Shown: positions 1 to 12,869, numbered from the stretch's first letter. The stretch is 64,000 nt of DNA from Eulemur rufifrons (GCF_041146395.1 NC_090986.1:42878001-42942000); one strand, 5' to 3'. A program made the numbers and translations. The notes: a model not told the origin generated them from the letters alone.

Positions 1-1929
1 ATGTTTTCAGAATGCAGTTCACTAAAATAGTGATGAAACTCTCATTAAATCTCTGGGGGCAAAAAAAACTCTGCTTCTGTCAGGGCAAGTGTTAAAAATA
101 ATCCCTAGACTTATCATAGCACTATGGTGATTATACAGTAATGTTCACTAAATTCTTACTGATTGAGTGAATGCTTTTCATCAAAAACAGAAAAAACTTT
201 GTATTACCCATACACTGGTAAGTAATTGTTTACAGTAGTTTCTCAAGTATGAAAATGTTTGCCCAGTCAACTGTAATACATCAGGTTGGGATTTCCAGCA
301 AACACCATTGTTTTATTCCACTGGGAAAACTAGAATTGCATATCTTGAGTTATCAGATATAGTTAGCTCTTTTCTTTAGCTTAAATTATAGGTGGATATG
401 TCAATTCTAAAAAATAACCATGCCACCAATCTAAAACTGATAGTAGTAACACCCTGAGCAAATTGAGCAAATAATAGAATCTGTTATTTTATTCTGATAA
501 CAACATAGCACAGTGATTTTCTTCTAATAACATTATGGTTCACTAGACTCTAGAAATGCAAAAAAAGAAAAAGATTAAAAATTATGAAAGCTTCTCCTTT
601 TTTAGATTTTTCCCCTCAAAATATATTTTGTACATTCATATATTTTCTTTCTTAAAATATAGCATTTTTAATTTTAAAAGGAGCACTATAGAAAATATAG
701 GGGGAACAAAAGCAAATGTAGTTGACCCACAAATTCACCTAATGAACATTCTGGATTATTTTTTTCTATCCATTTTTTCTTGTTTTCATTATAAAAATGC
801 TTTTGGGGAACAAAATTAAGCTTATTTACATGCAGGTTTGTATACTAACATTTTTTCACTTAACATTATATAAACAGTGTTTTCTCGTGCCACCGAATAT
901 TGTTTCTCAAACTTGTCTGATTATTAGAATCGCATATAACGCTTTTTGAACGGCGGTGTCTGCACCATACCTACTGCCGTGGGTCTCCATCCCATGTACC
1001 TTTAAAATGATCCATAAATGATTTCACTTCATAACTATGGTGAAAACCCTTGTTCCAAACTTCTTTATTATGCTCGTGTTTTTGTTTCTAATTTTTATTC
1101 CTATAAATAAGGCAAAGTTAAGAATGCATGTATACATCTTTATGAAAAACCCAAATTGCTGTATTTATCCAAATCCAAGTCTTTGCAATAGATTATCCCC
1201 CATTTTCCCAGGAAGAAAGTTTTTCAACCAATTGTAATTCATAAATTCATAGATAATTTGACTTTAATAGTTATAATATTTTCATGTATTTAGTTACAAA
1301 ACAAATTCAAAAATCACATTTTATATAAAATATAAATTTTAAAATATTAAATTTTTCTACACCCAAATTATGACATTATTTCATTGAGTGTCTTTACATG
1401 CAACTTGAACATCAGCATTTATGTCCTCACTAGGCCCCTTTTTAAGTCATTTAACAAAGTTTTCTGGAACACGTTGTCTTGACTCTTGTCCAATTTGCTT
1501 GAGATACAGTGCTGTTTAAATCAACAATGATGTTGCCTCTGGGATGTTCTCCCAGAACCACCTAAAGTATTTATTTGCATGAAGTTGAGATGGTTGCTAT
1601 ATATGTAATCTTCCAAACATAACGACTATCTTTAGAAAGCTTCCTCAAGTGCCAACACTTGAAATTGTGAGATCATTCCACAGGAATCATGACTAATGAC
1701 TAAATCTGTGTTAACTTTCCTTAACTCCGTTTTCTTTTTTAAAGCATATTCTTCCTCTTTGGTGATTCTTGAAAGTGAAACTGGCATTTGATTGAGGATG
1801 TCATTTGCAAACATTATTTTGTTTTTCAAAGTAGAGTAATCAGGGATAGATGTTGAATGGACTCTGAAGATCAGGTCACTCTCCCTCTGGACAGAGGTGT
1901 GGGGGGGGGGGTTGTGAGTGTGCGTATGA

Positions 1930-1954
1930 GGGAGGGCGAGGGGGGATGGTAGGG
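1930..1954 (+). other. G-quadruplex-forming motif
   Basis: Four G runs of at least three (1930-32, 1934-36, 1940-45, 1952-54) with loops of 1, 3 and 6 bases meet the usual G3+N1-7 rule. An 11-base G run lies just upstream (1901..1911). On the non-template strand of the KLF12 transcript, so it would also be present in the pre-mRNA. Confidence 0.6.
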
Positions 1955-2810
1955 CCTAGATTCTTAAAATGTAATTATTGGTGCTAAGGTATTTTCAGAC
2001 TTTTGAGACAGTTCAGCAGGCTTTCTGAAAATGTGTACCATGTACGCTGTTATCTTGCAGCCTAATATAGTGTCAGTTTTACTACATCCTTGTCAGCATT
2101 ATTGTTAGCATTTTTTTAAATCTTTATTTCTGATGAATAAGTGTCCCAGCCAAGAGAAGCACGGAGCTGAGATTTGCCCTGTCATTCTAACTCACACCTG
2201 ATTAGCAGAAGTCTTGGCTGGCTGGCTGGCGAGTCCCCCTTTTTGGGAACATCAGTTGTCCTCCCTTCTGCCTCCCTGCTCTGGTCTTTGTCTCTGAGGC
2301 TCCAGCCTGGCCCTTCTCGAAGTTCGCTTATGTGGTGGTCTTGATGGGGACAGTCCGTGGAAACATGATTTGTACAATACATTCTCCGAATAAGTGTAGT
2401 AATTATGTACACCTGTGTGTGCCCTGCGGCAACTGGAGGCAAAAGGGATCCCCTTAAAGCAGCCTTAGACAGTGTCACCCTCTGAGATCCTCAGAAAGAC
2501 CTGCGAGAGTCTGTATTCCTTTACCTGGAAGCCGAAAGCCAAGGCTAAAGTGTTAGGTTACTTGAGGGCGTCTTAACTAATACTGTAGTGAGCTGAGATG
2601 GGATTACATCCACTGCTTATGAAAAAGTTCTGGGGTCTTTAAAATCGCTTGCTTTTCCGCTTGTGACACTTTCCCTTTGCTGTTACCTTTGTTTGCAGGG
2701 AGAGGTAGGAAAAGATAGATTTCTCTCAACTTCGTCATTAGTCTTATTTAGGCTTGGTGTTTTCTCTCTCTTTAAAAGTTTTTCCATGAGAAAACAAGCA
2801 CATAATGTTA

Positions 2811-3076
2811 TCCTTCTGTGTCTGTGGGTTCCACATCAACAGATTTAACCAACTGTGGATGGAAAATGTTTGGGGGGGGTGGGAACCAATAATAATACAG
2901 TATAACAACTATTTACAAAGTATTATATTTGCATTGTAGGTACTTAGGTATCATAAGTAATCTAGAGATCATTTCAAGTATATAGGAGGGAGGATGTGAA
3001 TAGGTTCTATGCAAATACTACACTTTTTTACGTGAGGGGCTTGAACGTCTTTGATTTAGGAATCTGCCGGAGTCTG
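2811..3076. mobile_element. Tigger-type DNA transposon remnant (non-autonomous)
   Basis: The block opens with text close to the 'CCGTGGGTTCC...CGGATTCAACCAACC' end of a Tigger subfamily, continues with the internal 'AATACAGTATAACAACTATTTACA' region and 'AAGTAATCTAGAGAT', and ends with the mirrored terminal segment near 3060. This is the layout of short Tc1/mariner-Tigger elements with inverted ends. The subfamily (Tigger3/4-like) is from memory. It is too diverged and too short to encode a transposase. Confidence 0.7.
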
Positions 3077-5635
3077 TTTGCTATGTTTGTCATGTGTTAG
3101 AGTTTCCGAATATATCATTTGACTATCACAGCCACTCTGAGGTCAAGTTTTCTTTCTCTGAAATTTGATGTATTTTGCTACTGTGAGATATTATTGTAAA
3201 AATGACTATTTATGGGGAACGTTTTGTAGAATCAAAAGCAAGGCCCATCTGGTAGCAGAGAAGATTAATCTGTTTGAGGATGGTAAACATTATTGCATAT
3301 TTTAAACTGTGTAACTAGCACAGAACATTTGCCTCAGGCACTGGCGTGAGATTATAGTTTAGGGTAGAGATTTAAATGAACCTTTTATCCCTGAAAAGTC
3401 TATAAGACATGCTTTCCTCTCATGCACAGTCAAACTCTAATTAATTAATATTTTAAATTATCCACAGAATAATATTAATTTAATACCAAGAGAACAAAAT
3501 TCTAATCATGAGGAAGAAAAGATAAGCCTATATAACAGTTACCTCTATTTTAAGACAACTTTGCATGCTTTGTGAGGTTTAGTTTAAAAGCAATCATAAG
3601 ACAACAGGAATTTAACTAACTTCCTAGACTTCCTCTTTTGACCTTTGTTTTAGTGACACTAGTTCTTCATCTAATTTGACCACATGATTAAGACTTATGT
3701 GGTTTAAAGTCTAAAATATCTTGAGCACCATATTCTCATCTAGCAAATGTAATGAGTATTCACTAAGTTATAGGGTAAAACAAAATATCACTTATTTGCT
3801 AAATATTTGTGTAAAATTCGAACATGTTTGTCCATCTTTTCAATCCTTAGCAACGTCTACTATTAATTAAAAAATATGTAAACGAAGTCTCCTCTACCTT
3901 CTTCACCTCATGCCAACCTAACTTCACAACACACAATGGGCCAAACCAGTTTCAGAGTTGCAGCCAGCTGTAAACACAGATTCTAACTGGTCTGGGTAAA
4001 TAATATGATTTATGAAAGTCCTGGGAGATAGATCATGAAAAATATAACTTCTAGGAAGTAAGGAAATTCAGGGATAAATTTCAGTGTGTGTATTGAACCC
4101 TTTTAAAAGATTAGCATTTTCAATTCAAATGTGAAAGCTTAAAAACATATATGTAAAAGCACAGAGAGCATGTTATGTTATACACATGCTCTGAATTTTC
4201 TTAAGGAATCAATCATTTCTTGGACTGACAATTGACATAATTGTGATATAAAATAGTTGGATTAAATATTTACTCAAATATCTACCCCTACCTGCAGTAG
4301 ATAACTCATTTAATACTTTTAAAACCAAATTTCCCAGGTTATCATTGTAGGATATTTCTGCTTCATTTCCTTTTTCTCTCTCTTCTGTACTTTTAGAGGA
4401 AGTACAATTTATCTTTCTTTAGTGTTCTTTGCTTTAGTTTTTTCTTGATCAGTTTTATAAATTCACACTTTTATGGCATTTACGTTTAAGAGTTTGCCCT
4501 TGAACACATAGAGTAAAGAAGAAAAATCACTGGCTGAAAGCAAGGTAAATTATAACCATCAGGGTGTATGCAAGACAAATATTGAAAAATAGGTTTCCCT
4601 TTTTAGTAAAATAAAAGAACAGAGAGGAGAGTGAGTACAGGCTTTTTCCACAAATAGATCTTCAGTGACTAATTCTTAGAGTAACAATAGCCAGCCAGAG
4701 TTGCAGGATGCTTGTTTTAAGCATGGTGTTCATCTTTCAAATTTCATTTACTAATGAGGGAAATCAAGGCACAAAAACTAAGGCATGTATCTGCTGTGTA
4801 CTTGATGTTAAAAAGGAATTTGCCTCTGTAATTGAAACATACTTACATTTAAAATAATGCAATATAAATCAAAGGATGTAGAGTCATAGGTTTAGTTTAA
4901 TTCCTTTTTTTTTTTTTTTTTACATGAAGTACACAGTAAATTTCTTTAAGCATCTCCCAGAAAATGTACATGTTCAATTAATCACTAAGTCACACGGGGA
5001 AATTTATCTAAACTAATTTTCTCCTGAGACGCAAGAAACAAATATGCTCCTCTGTTTCACTGCATGATTAGACTGTTAAAGAATGACCAACATCCCAAAA
5101 CAATTATTTGAATATATATTATTGTCGTAATGGATGCACACTGAGGTATGGATTCATGTAGGTTATTTGTATTGTGGAATTAAGAAATCAGACCAGTCAG
5201 TTAAAATGTATCCCATCAACTGTTATATGATCTGTGGCCAATCTAATTAAGCTAAAAAATAGAAAAAAATGCCAGTGTCAAATGATTATATTTTAAGAGA
5301 TAATGTGTTGTTTTAAATCATAAGTGATTCCTAAAGATGACTTGTTCAGCTACTTTTGTAACATGTGTCTATTTGCTTATATAGCAAACACTGTACCTCT
5401 GCAATGACTATATTTATGTGATTCTACATCAGAATACATCTTATGCTGTACTCAGTGAGTGAAGAAATGAGTCATTTCTGAGATAATTTTAGTAATAAAT
5501 GAGATTCTGTTTGGAATTTTTAGTTCTAAGGAGAGAGAGTTCCGCTCATTTGCTTGTCTCTCACATTTCTTCGTATTGCTTAAAAGCACTTAATGCCCTC
5601 TCAATCTTAGCAACAGTTGCGTGAGTTTGGAATTA

Positions 5636-5755
5636 AAATTACTTTTTTTATAGATGGATGAGCTAAGGCCTAGAGAATTTTAATGATGATACCAAGATTG
5701 CACAGCAATAAGAGATAGGTCATGAATTCAAGTCTTTTGTGTCCAAATCAAATCT
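5636..5755 (-). repeat. MIR fragment, antisense
   Basis: Matches the reverse complement of the MIR core (text like 'tttatagatggatgagctaagg', then the 'gcacagcaat' and 'gaattcaagtc' positions). Old tRNA-derived SINE, strongly diverged; the ends are approximate. Confidence 0.55.
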
Positions 5756-5756
5756 A

Positions 5757-5900
5757 CAAAACAAAGATTCTTAGTTAAGCCACAAGCTATGTAATGTTGG
5801 GCAAGTCACTTTATAATCTTTTCTAAAAACTGCCATGAAATTATTTCTTGAAAAATCTGTAAAAGTAAAATGAAACATAATTGATTTAAATGGTGGCTGG
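5757..5900 (+). repeat. MIR fragment, sense
   Basis: Resembles the MIR core ('caagctatgtaatgttgggcaagtcac'), running opposite to the neighbouring MIR piece. Approximate ends. Confidence 0.45.
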
Positions 5901-5919
5901 ATGGATAGTTGGGGCCATA

Positions 5920-5920
<1 letters not shown>

Positions 5921-5961
<41 letters not shown>

Positions 5962-5963
5962 AT
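5921..5963. repeat. (TG)n microsatellite with TATG tail
   Basis: An alternating TG run of about 26 bases flanked by TGTA/TATG variants, ending in TATGTATGTATATG. A simple dinucleotide repeat, probably variable in length between individuals. Confidence 0.95.
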
Positions 5964-6057
5964 GCTCATACATAGTCAGTGTTTCTAAAAATCCCTGGTA
6001 CCATTAGAAATGAAACAGCATGTAAATCTTGCATAACATTTAGCAGAATATTATCTG

Positions 6058-6170
6058 TGATCCTCAACCCTGTCTATACATGAGAATCTCTGGAGGGCTT
6101 TCCAAAGATGGAGTGGTATCCAGACATAGTTTTTTCTGTTTAAGACTTCCAGGTAATTAAAATACACGAC
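6058..6170. mobile_element. MER5-like hAT-Charlie DNA transposon fragment
   Basis: Contains 'gatcctcaaccctg', 'catgagaatctctggag' and a later 'ttccaggtaatt', matching the terminal and internal text of the MER5A/B group of short non-autonomous hAT elements. Diverged; assignment from memory. Confidence 0.55.
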
Positions 6171-9100
6171 CATCATTAAAAATGCTTTTTATTCACTGGC
6201 AGACCATAATAAGATTCAGCTGATGGTAACGGATAACTGTAGGAAACACATCTAGTACGCTGGGAACTAATGCGAAGGAAGTTTTAGATTCATATTTACA
6301 ATCATTCTACAAAATGTCTAAAGCTGAAGTTACATTTAAAATGTTCAGGAAAAAAAATTTATCTCATTAGGGAAGCTCAGATGTAATTCTTAGATCATTT
6401 AAAAAAAATATTCACTACAATGTTATGTGTAATATTTTATTAGGTGGATTATTATGAGTAAAACTGGTTTTTAGAGTTTTGAAGAAAAAAATATGTGACA
6501 ATAATAATCCTGCCTATATTTATCTCTAGGTTTTCATGTACACATTGTTTTTAATGAATTGTTGGATTTTTACATGTTTTTATGCAATTATTTAACATAA
6601 AAAATTTTAAGCTTTACTGTGGATATTTATATAATCTTCTGGAAAATGAAAGTACCCTCACCTTTGACAAAAATCCAGTGTTCCCATTTAATCTTCATGC
6701 CTCTAAAAGTAGTCTGGTTTTTTATTTGATAATATGAGTATGTAAGTGTTTCATCTTTCCATACCAGGGACATCAGCACTAAAAATTCAGCTAAAGTCAT
6801 TACTCTCAGACAAAAATCTTGATGGGTTTTTATTTAAAAACAAACAATTAGTTGACACTGCCATGAGTATCCATCAATGTTGTATCGGAATTTTAGTATG
6901 GAATCCTTTTTTTATTCTTTTTACAAAAGTTTATCTTCCTCATCATGCTGAAAACATATAACCTTTCTTTGTTATTTATGGTGTGAATTTTCAGTGTTCC
7001 GACCCTTTCAAGGCTGTTCCCTGGGTAGAATACCCCACATCTCCTCTCACTTTCTCCAATACATGTAGTCCTTTCGTTTAATTTCCAGCTGCTCTGAGTA
7101 TTTCTCATTCGGAGTTTTCCCTTTGTTTCTCCTCAGCCTTCGCTCCCTTTCTTGGCTGTCTACTGTGTTCTCATCCGCCCGCTACAGCCACACATTCGTG
7201 GAGGCAAACCTCATAACCAGTGCATTTCGATTGGCTACTTCCCATAAGTAAAGAAATGAATTCCTAATGATGATTTCAGGACCAAGACTTTCAAGTCTTT
7301 CCTCTTCCTTAAAAGGAGGAACAAGAGTGTGCCATAGCTGTTTTGAAACCATATGTTGCTGGCTTTACAAATATGTTTGTGCAGCCTGAAGCTGGAATTA
7401 CAGATGGATTTACTTGCCGTGTTATCATTGTATAAGAGACTAGTGTGGGCTGCCCAGGATATGATGCTGCATCAACACTGTAAATAGATGAATGGTACAA
7501 TAAGGATTTTGTCCTCTTTATACTGACAAAGCATTATTATTTTTTAATACGCTAACTGCATTTCAAATGCTACATATGAAAAAGGAACCAGCATGTGTCT
7601 CTGTCATGTTTGCACTTATAAATTCATGAATAATTTGTAAACGATTCCAAATAAGATATGTCTTTGGTCCATAGGTTAGTTTATCCTTACTTAGTTTTAT
7701 GAGTATTTTGGTTTGCAAAAGCTCAGTAATTCTCAAGTGTCCGAAAGTACCTGGAGGCTCTTAAAATTTGGTCTTCACAGCTTTCTAGTATATGCAACAG
7801 AATTGTAAGAGGAACACTCTTCTATTATTATAAAACAACCATGGGAGTAAATATTTCTCAGAAAAATTTCTCAGTAAGGGATTAAGCAGATACCTACAAA
7901 AGTGGACTCTTGTTCACAATCTAGAGAAGTCTAAGCAGTTTGCAAAGCTCAGTGAAGCCTGCTGCCTCAGAAGCAATCTCCTTACAAATTAGCTCCATAT
8001 TGACCAGCTCCTATATTGTTAGTCTGCCAAAGTAGCCTTTCATTTACATTATGGAGTGTTTCTACAATGAATTTTAGATGTATCTAATACAGTAAAAAGA
8101 GAAACTAATCAAGAGTATGTTTGAAGTCAAACCAGTATTGTTTAATATTAAAATGTGTGTAATGATGTATTTTATATATTTAATGACAAACTCGTTGATG
8201 GCCTTTATGAAAGCATCCTACACAAAATTTCTGTATAGGTATAACATACTAATAAGAAACACCTTATATTGTTCTACAAAGAAATTAAATGATAATGCTG
8301 AGAACAAACTGAAATACTATTCTAGTTAAAGAGTAGATAATGCTAATAGCTTTTTATAAAAGTAGTTCAATTTATGGTGTTTTTTTCTTTTGTTTTTCAA
8401 TGTCTTTGAAAAGATTAAAAAACTTATTTCTCAATTTCAGCACATAAAATGAAAATTCTGTCATTTAGGATTTCATACAGGAAATTTTAAAAAAAAAAAA
8501 TTTCTAATTGATATGTTTTGTAGGTAAGTAACCATGTTAGCTAAGAAGAAGGAAAAAAACACTAAAACACCAACTCATTTCTCTTTTTAGTTGATCTGCA
8601 ACCATTGTTGACTTATTTTCTTTCTTTTCTCATTGTTGCTGAATAAAATACCCGTGCAGTACTGCCTATTATATGTTTTCAATGAAGCTGTAATTTATAT
8701 TCTATTAAAAAACCTTTAAGAAATATGTTTTGTTCCTTTAAATGTATGCTAAAGTTTTGGGAGGAATATCAAACCTGAATCTTATATTAAATGGAGAACA
8801 AAATGAACCCATTTAATATAATTTTAAGCATTGTTCTAAAGGAGAAACAAGTTTTTGGTCTTCATGTAATAGAACAATAATGTCTATGTTAGCCTGGTCA
8901 AATTAGATGAAACTAAAATATTCTAGTTTAATTCTCTGTGTTAAGGCAAGACTGACATACACTAATAGTACTCTTGGGCCATTTAGGGGCTTGGAAGTTG
9001 ACAATCAATCAATATTTGTTGAATTTATGAGTGAGTAGGCAAATGAATAGGTTTATATTCATGCCTTGTAATAATATGCTGATGACATTAGTCTGGATAA

Positions 9101-10035
9101 AAATCTTGAAGTCTTCAATATTATTATTAGTAGTAAACTCTGCTCCTTAACACTTAAAAGAATGCAAATGAACTTGGACAAAATTATCATTTTAACTTAA
9201 ACAAAAAGTTACAGATACATTAAAATTTTCAGAGTAAGTTTTTCGTAGAATTATTTCCTAAATTGTCAGTTGTAGTAATTGTATACGTTATTTTGAGAAA
9301 AAGTTTGTCATACACTGAAAGTTACCTAATTATTAGAAATGACTTTGATTTAATAATCTAGGGATCAGGCGTGAAGGTTGAAGAAATTTGTGCCCTTTTT
9401 TAATGCTCAGAATGAGGATGGAATGGTAACTTTTGCACCAAATATGAAAGTAGAAATATCACAGGGAGTTTTCCCAGTATTGTTGCTAGGTAATATGTCT
9501 TCAGGTTATGACAATATTAAGTAAAGGTTAGAATCATGAATTGTAGAATTTTAGAGGTGAAAAGGGTATTTAGGGTTATTTAATCAAAACTCCCATTAGT
9601 TTATAACGGAGGAAACTGAGACTTCTAATGGAGTGATGGATCAAACCAATAGACTTTTTAATTAAACAGGTTGTTATTTATGCAGTTTTAAGTAGATTTT
9701 ACTTTGCATTCCGAACTGGTCTTTTAGAAGATTTTATGGAAAATTGCTCTTCCTTTTTAGATTTCTATGGTCTCTTTTCTCCTAACAATTGTCTCTCTCT
9801 CCCATAGAATGAAAATGTCTTTATGGTAGAGGCCTTGTCTGACTGTGTCTTATCCTTTATACCCTCAGTTTTAATCACAGCGACTGTCACAGAGCGATCC
9901 TTCAAATAATTGGGGGATGAATTAATGTTCCATGGCAATCAGAGAAAAATTAATAAACGTTCAAGTGATAAATCATGCATCTATTAAAAGTGAGATTAAC
10001 AAAGGTAAATACATGTTCCATTTTTCTTCCCACAG

Positions 10036-10582
10036 TCTCCAAACGTCCACAACTACCCCGATATGGAAGCTGTTCCCCTGTTGCTAAATAATGTGAAAGG
10101 GGAGCCCCCGGAGGACTCGTTATCTGTAGATCACTTCCAGACACAAACTGAGCCAGTGGACTTGTCAATAAACAAAGCCAGGACATCCCCTACCGTCGTT
10201 TCATCCTCCCCAGTTTCCATGACAGCGTCTGCCTCCTCACCTTCTTCAACTTCAACGTCTTCATCGTCTTCTAGTCGTCCAGCCTCATCCCCAACTGTTA
10301 TAACATCAGTATCTTCAGCCTCATCTTCGTCAACAGTATTAACTCCAGGGCCCCTTGTTGCCTCTGCATCTGGTGTGGGAGGCCAGCAGTTTTTGCACAT
10401 TATCCATCCTGTACCACCTTCAAGTCCCATGAATTTACAGTCTAACAAACTGAGTCACGTTCACCGCATCCCCGTGGTGGTACAGTCGGTGCCTGTTGTC
10501 TACACAGCTGTAAGGTCACCTGGAAATGTGAACAACACTATCGTCGTGCCGCTTTTGGAGGATGGGAGAGGCCATGGCAAAG
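10036..10582 (+). CDS. KLF12: KLF12 large internal coding exon (repression domain, PVDLS motif)
   Basis: Part of the transcriptional repressor KLF12 (AP-2rep), a nuclear zinc-finger factor of the Krüppel-like family that binds GC/CACCC-type sites and represses TFAP2A. A pyrimidine tract and CAG acceptor end at 10035; the donor GTAAGA starts at 10583. The exon is 547 nt: phase 0 at its start, with one base (10582) left over for the next exon. It encodes 182 codons starting SPNVHNYPDMEAVPLLL. The ATG at 10063 is an internal Met (M1 in the numbering here), not the start. Visible parts are a VKGE match to the SUMO consensus (residues 11-14), PVDLS (residues 31-35, the CtBP motif shared with KLF3 and KLF8), a serine-rich stretch (26 Ser in residues 41-90) and a conserved hydrophobic stretch ending near LLEDGRGHGK. 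The translation matches human KLF12 from memory apart from about two substitutions in the serine-rich part. The initiator exon and the zinc fingers lie outside the window. Confidence 0.97.
10153..10167 (+). other. KLF12: PVDLS CtBP-interaction motif
   Basis: Five codons reading Pro-Val-Asp-Leu-Ser inside the large KLF12 exon. PxDLS is the established docking motif for the corepressors CtBP1 and CtBP2, and this exact form is used by KLF3, KLF8 and KLF12. It is intact here, so CtBP-dependent repression is expected to be kept. The upstream VKGE (10093..10104) fits the psi-K-x-E SUMO consensus; whether it is used cannot be told from sequence. Confidence 0.93.
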
Positions 10583-10958
10583 GTAAGAGACACAAAGCCT
10601 TGATTTATTTCAGCACTAGGGGTAACATCATTTTTTCCAGTGGACAGACCCTAAATTGTATGCAGACACTTACATCCAAAGCAGCTCTGTGCAGAACAAC
10701 ACGGAGACATCAGCTGATCAGCCATGGAGTAGAGTGCAGTTTAATAGGAACTAATCCACATTTATGTGGGTATATGCTCCAGTTTCACTTAGTCTATATT
10801 TTTATTTATCATAAAGTTCCTTAATGTCAGAACTCAGATATCTAAATTTGGAAAATAATGTTTACCTTTAAATTCTTACCTTTAAATATGGGTGAGGGCA
10901 ATCTATGGTTAGTATAATTGCTTATAAAGTATAAATTTTTTTAAAAAGTAAATCAGGA

Positions 10959-11247
10959 TTTTTTTTTTTTTCTTTTGAGACAGAATCTTGCTCTGTCACC
11001 CCAGGTAGAGTGCATTGTAGCTCACTGTAACCTCAAACTCCTGGTCTCAAATGATCCACCTGCTTCAGCCTCCCGAGCAAGTGGGAATACAGACACGCAT
11101 CATGACACCTAGCTAATTTTTCTATTTTTTGTAGAGATGGGGTCTCGCTCTTGCTCAGGCTGCTCTCGAACTCCTGAGCTGAAGCAATCCTCTCACCTCC
11201 GTCTCCCAGAGTGCTAGGATTACAGGCGTGAGCCACCATGCCCAGCC
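10959..11247 (-). mobile_element. Alu SINE, antisense, strepsirrhine-type wording
   Basis: Starts with the poly-T tail followed by 'gagacagaatcttgctctg', runs through both arms and ends 'ggcgtgagccaccatgcccagcc'. The left arm reads 'tctcgctcttgctcaggctg', the wording I associate with lemur Alus. The central linker is short, without the long AT-rich insert seen at 42.7 kb. It lies 377 bp downstream of the large KLF12 exon. Target duplications are not clear. Confidence 0.93.
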
Positions 11248-12869
11248 TTGGAATGTTTCTTCTTTTTGTTGTTCAACTGGAATTTATGGGATGGTAATAA
11301 TATAAAATGTCATGAAGTTGTAATGCCTAGAATCTGATCATTTGCTTTTGAGTAACTTATAAATTAAGTTGCCATTGAAATAATTCTAAAGTTAGGTGTT
11401 TGCCTATGAAAGTATCATGTAGCTTGGATTATTAACTTCTCACATGACTTAATATAATGGAAATATTTTAAAATGCAATATTAATATTTCCTTTGAGGGG
11501 TTAGAAGGCAGGAAGTCACTTTGCCACATGACTGTAATAATAACTAATTAAATTTGATAGTTATACACTTGATCGTGAAGTTATTTTTTACTGCTAAATT
11601 CTTATTTTTTTTTTTTTTTGCCAATTTTTACTAGAAGGAATTGTGGTAACTGTCTATTCTTGTTTCCCTACCTATGAATATAAAAAATAAGCCACCCCTC
11701 CATAGAAATGAAAAATGCCCATAATCATTTACTCATTCCCTTTTAAACTGAATACATATGTATGTATTTTGTCTTCAGAGTCTAGAAATGATGATGGATT
11801 AAGACTTAGGTTGTATTACTTTGTACTTTGACACTGTATTACTACTGAGGCCTGTAATTAAAATATAATTGAATACATAAAACACTGCCTTCTTATAAAA
11901 TGCTAGTACACATGGTTGTTTTAGTTCTTACATATGTTAGGATTTAATACACAGAAGTACATTTGATTGTGAGTTTAGAGAAATTTTTGCAAACAGATGC
12001 TACAAAACTGTGCATTCACCATTGACAAGTTTTATTTGCAGTGAGTTCTTTGGTAGCACATGAAATAAAATTTCACCTTCCCAGTTTCATCAAGTTAAAA
12101 TCTCATGCACATATAGGGATTTTAGACTGTAAACTTCAGATGGAGGCACTCATTGCTTACCTGGCAACCTTTTTCTTTTGTGCTGTTATGGGTCAGGAAC
12201 ACTAGCCCTGCCACCCTCTAGTGAAAAGGTAAAGGAAAAAGAGAAGTTAGGGAGACTTTTCATGGATTTTCCTGGAGCTGAATGCTCTTTGATATTGCTA
12301 ATACTTCTGATTGAAATGAACAAATGATTTGAGTGATACTAACATAACTGAAGGCCAAATCAGGTATTTGTTTTCCTTTATAATTTAGAAATGTGATGAT
12401 AAATTTTTTAAGAATTAGGATTTAGCAAGTAGCAAAACATGCAATCTTGCATATTGTTATTTTATACATGTGTGTATGTGTACGTGCTAGAATCCAATCT
12501 TTGTACAATAGTACTTAAGAAAAATACTGTTTTATTATGAAGTTGGTTAACAATGATTTTTAATGTTGCTCTGACCTTTTATGTAATTTTGATTCACTAA
12601 TGAAGGAAACAAAAGAGATATCTCTTTTATTATCCATTATTATTTTATGGGAGAATATTATTTTAAAAGTATATATAAAGTATATTTTATAAATTTAAAA
12701 ATTTAATTTTCTGGAAAATGAGTCATTGCAGGAGAACTTTAAGACTCATACTCTAATTTATTCTTTACATGAGTGTATTTGTTAGTTTCATGCAATACTT
12801 TTTTATTTAGTAGTTTTCTCCTATCAAGAATAAGAATTTATTTAATCGTAAACATGCTGGACTGTGCTA

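Larger units (their letters stand above)
1..10035 (+). other. KLF12 intron upstream of the large exon (3' part only)
   Basis: No gene of its own. The sequence is AT-rich and mostly unique or very old repeat. Recognisable items are a G-rich tract near 1.9 kb, a Tigger-type element at 2.8-3.1 kb, MIR pieces near 5.7 kb, a (TG)n run at 5.9 kb and a MER5-like fragment at 6.1 kb. Blocks 2160..2560 and 7110..7480 have higher GC and no repeat I recognise. The acceptor at the end is strong (TTTTTCTTCCCACAG). Short open frames here have no recognisable products. Confidence 0.85.

Noticed and set aside
10131..10448. 105-codon acidic open frame antisense to the large KLF12 exon
   Set aside because: It is the complement of the serine-rich coding stretch; TCN and AGY Ser codons read backward as Asp/Glu/Val/Thr-like codons. 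A shadow of the real exon.
10063..10824. 253-codon frame starting with ATG at 10063 taken as a complete gene
   Set aside because: The frame is already open upstream of the ATG, a good acceptor lies at 10035 and a good donor at 10583, and the sequence is the middle of KLF12. The ATG is internal.
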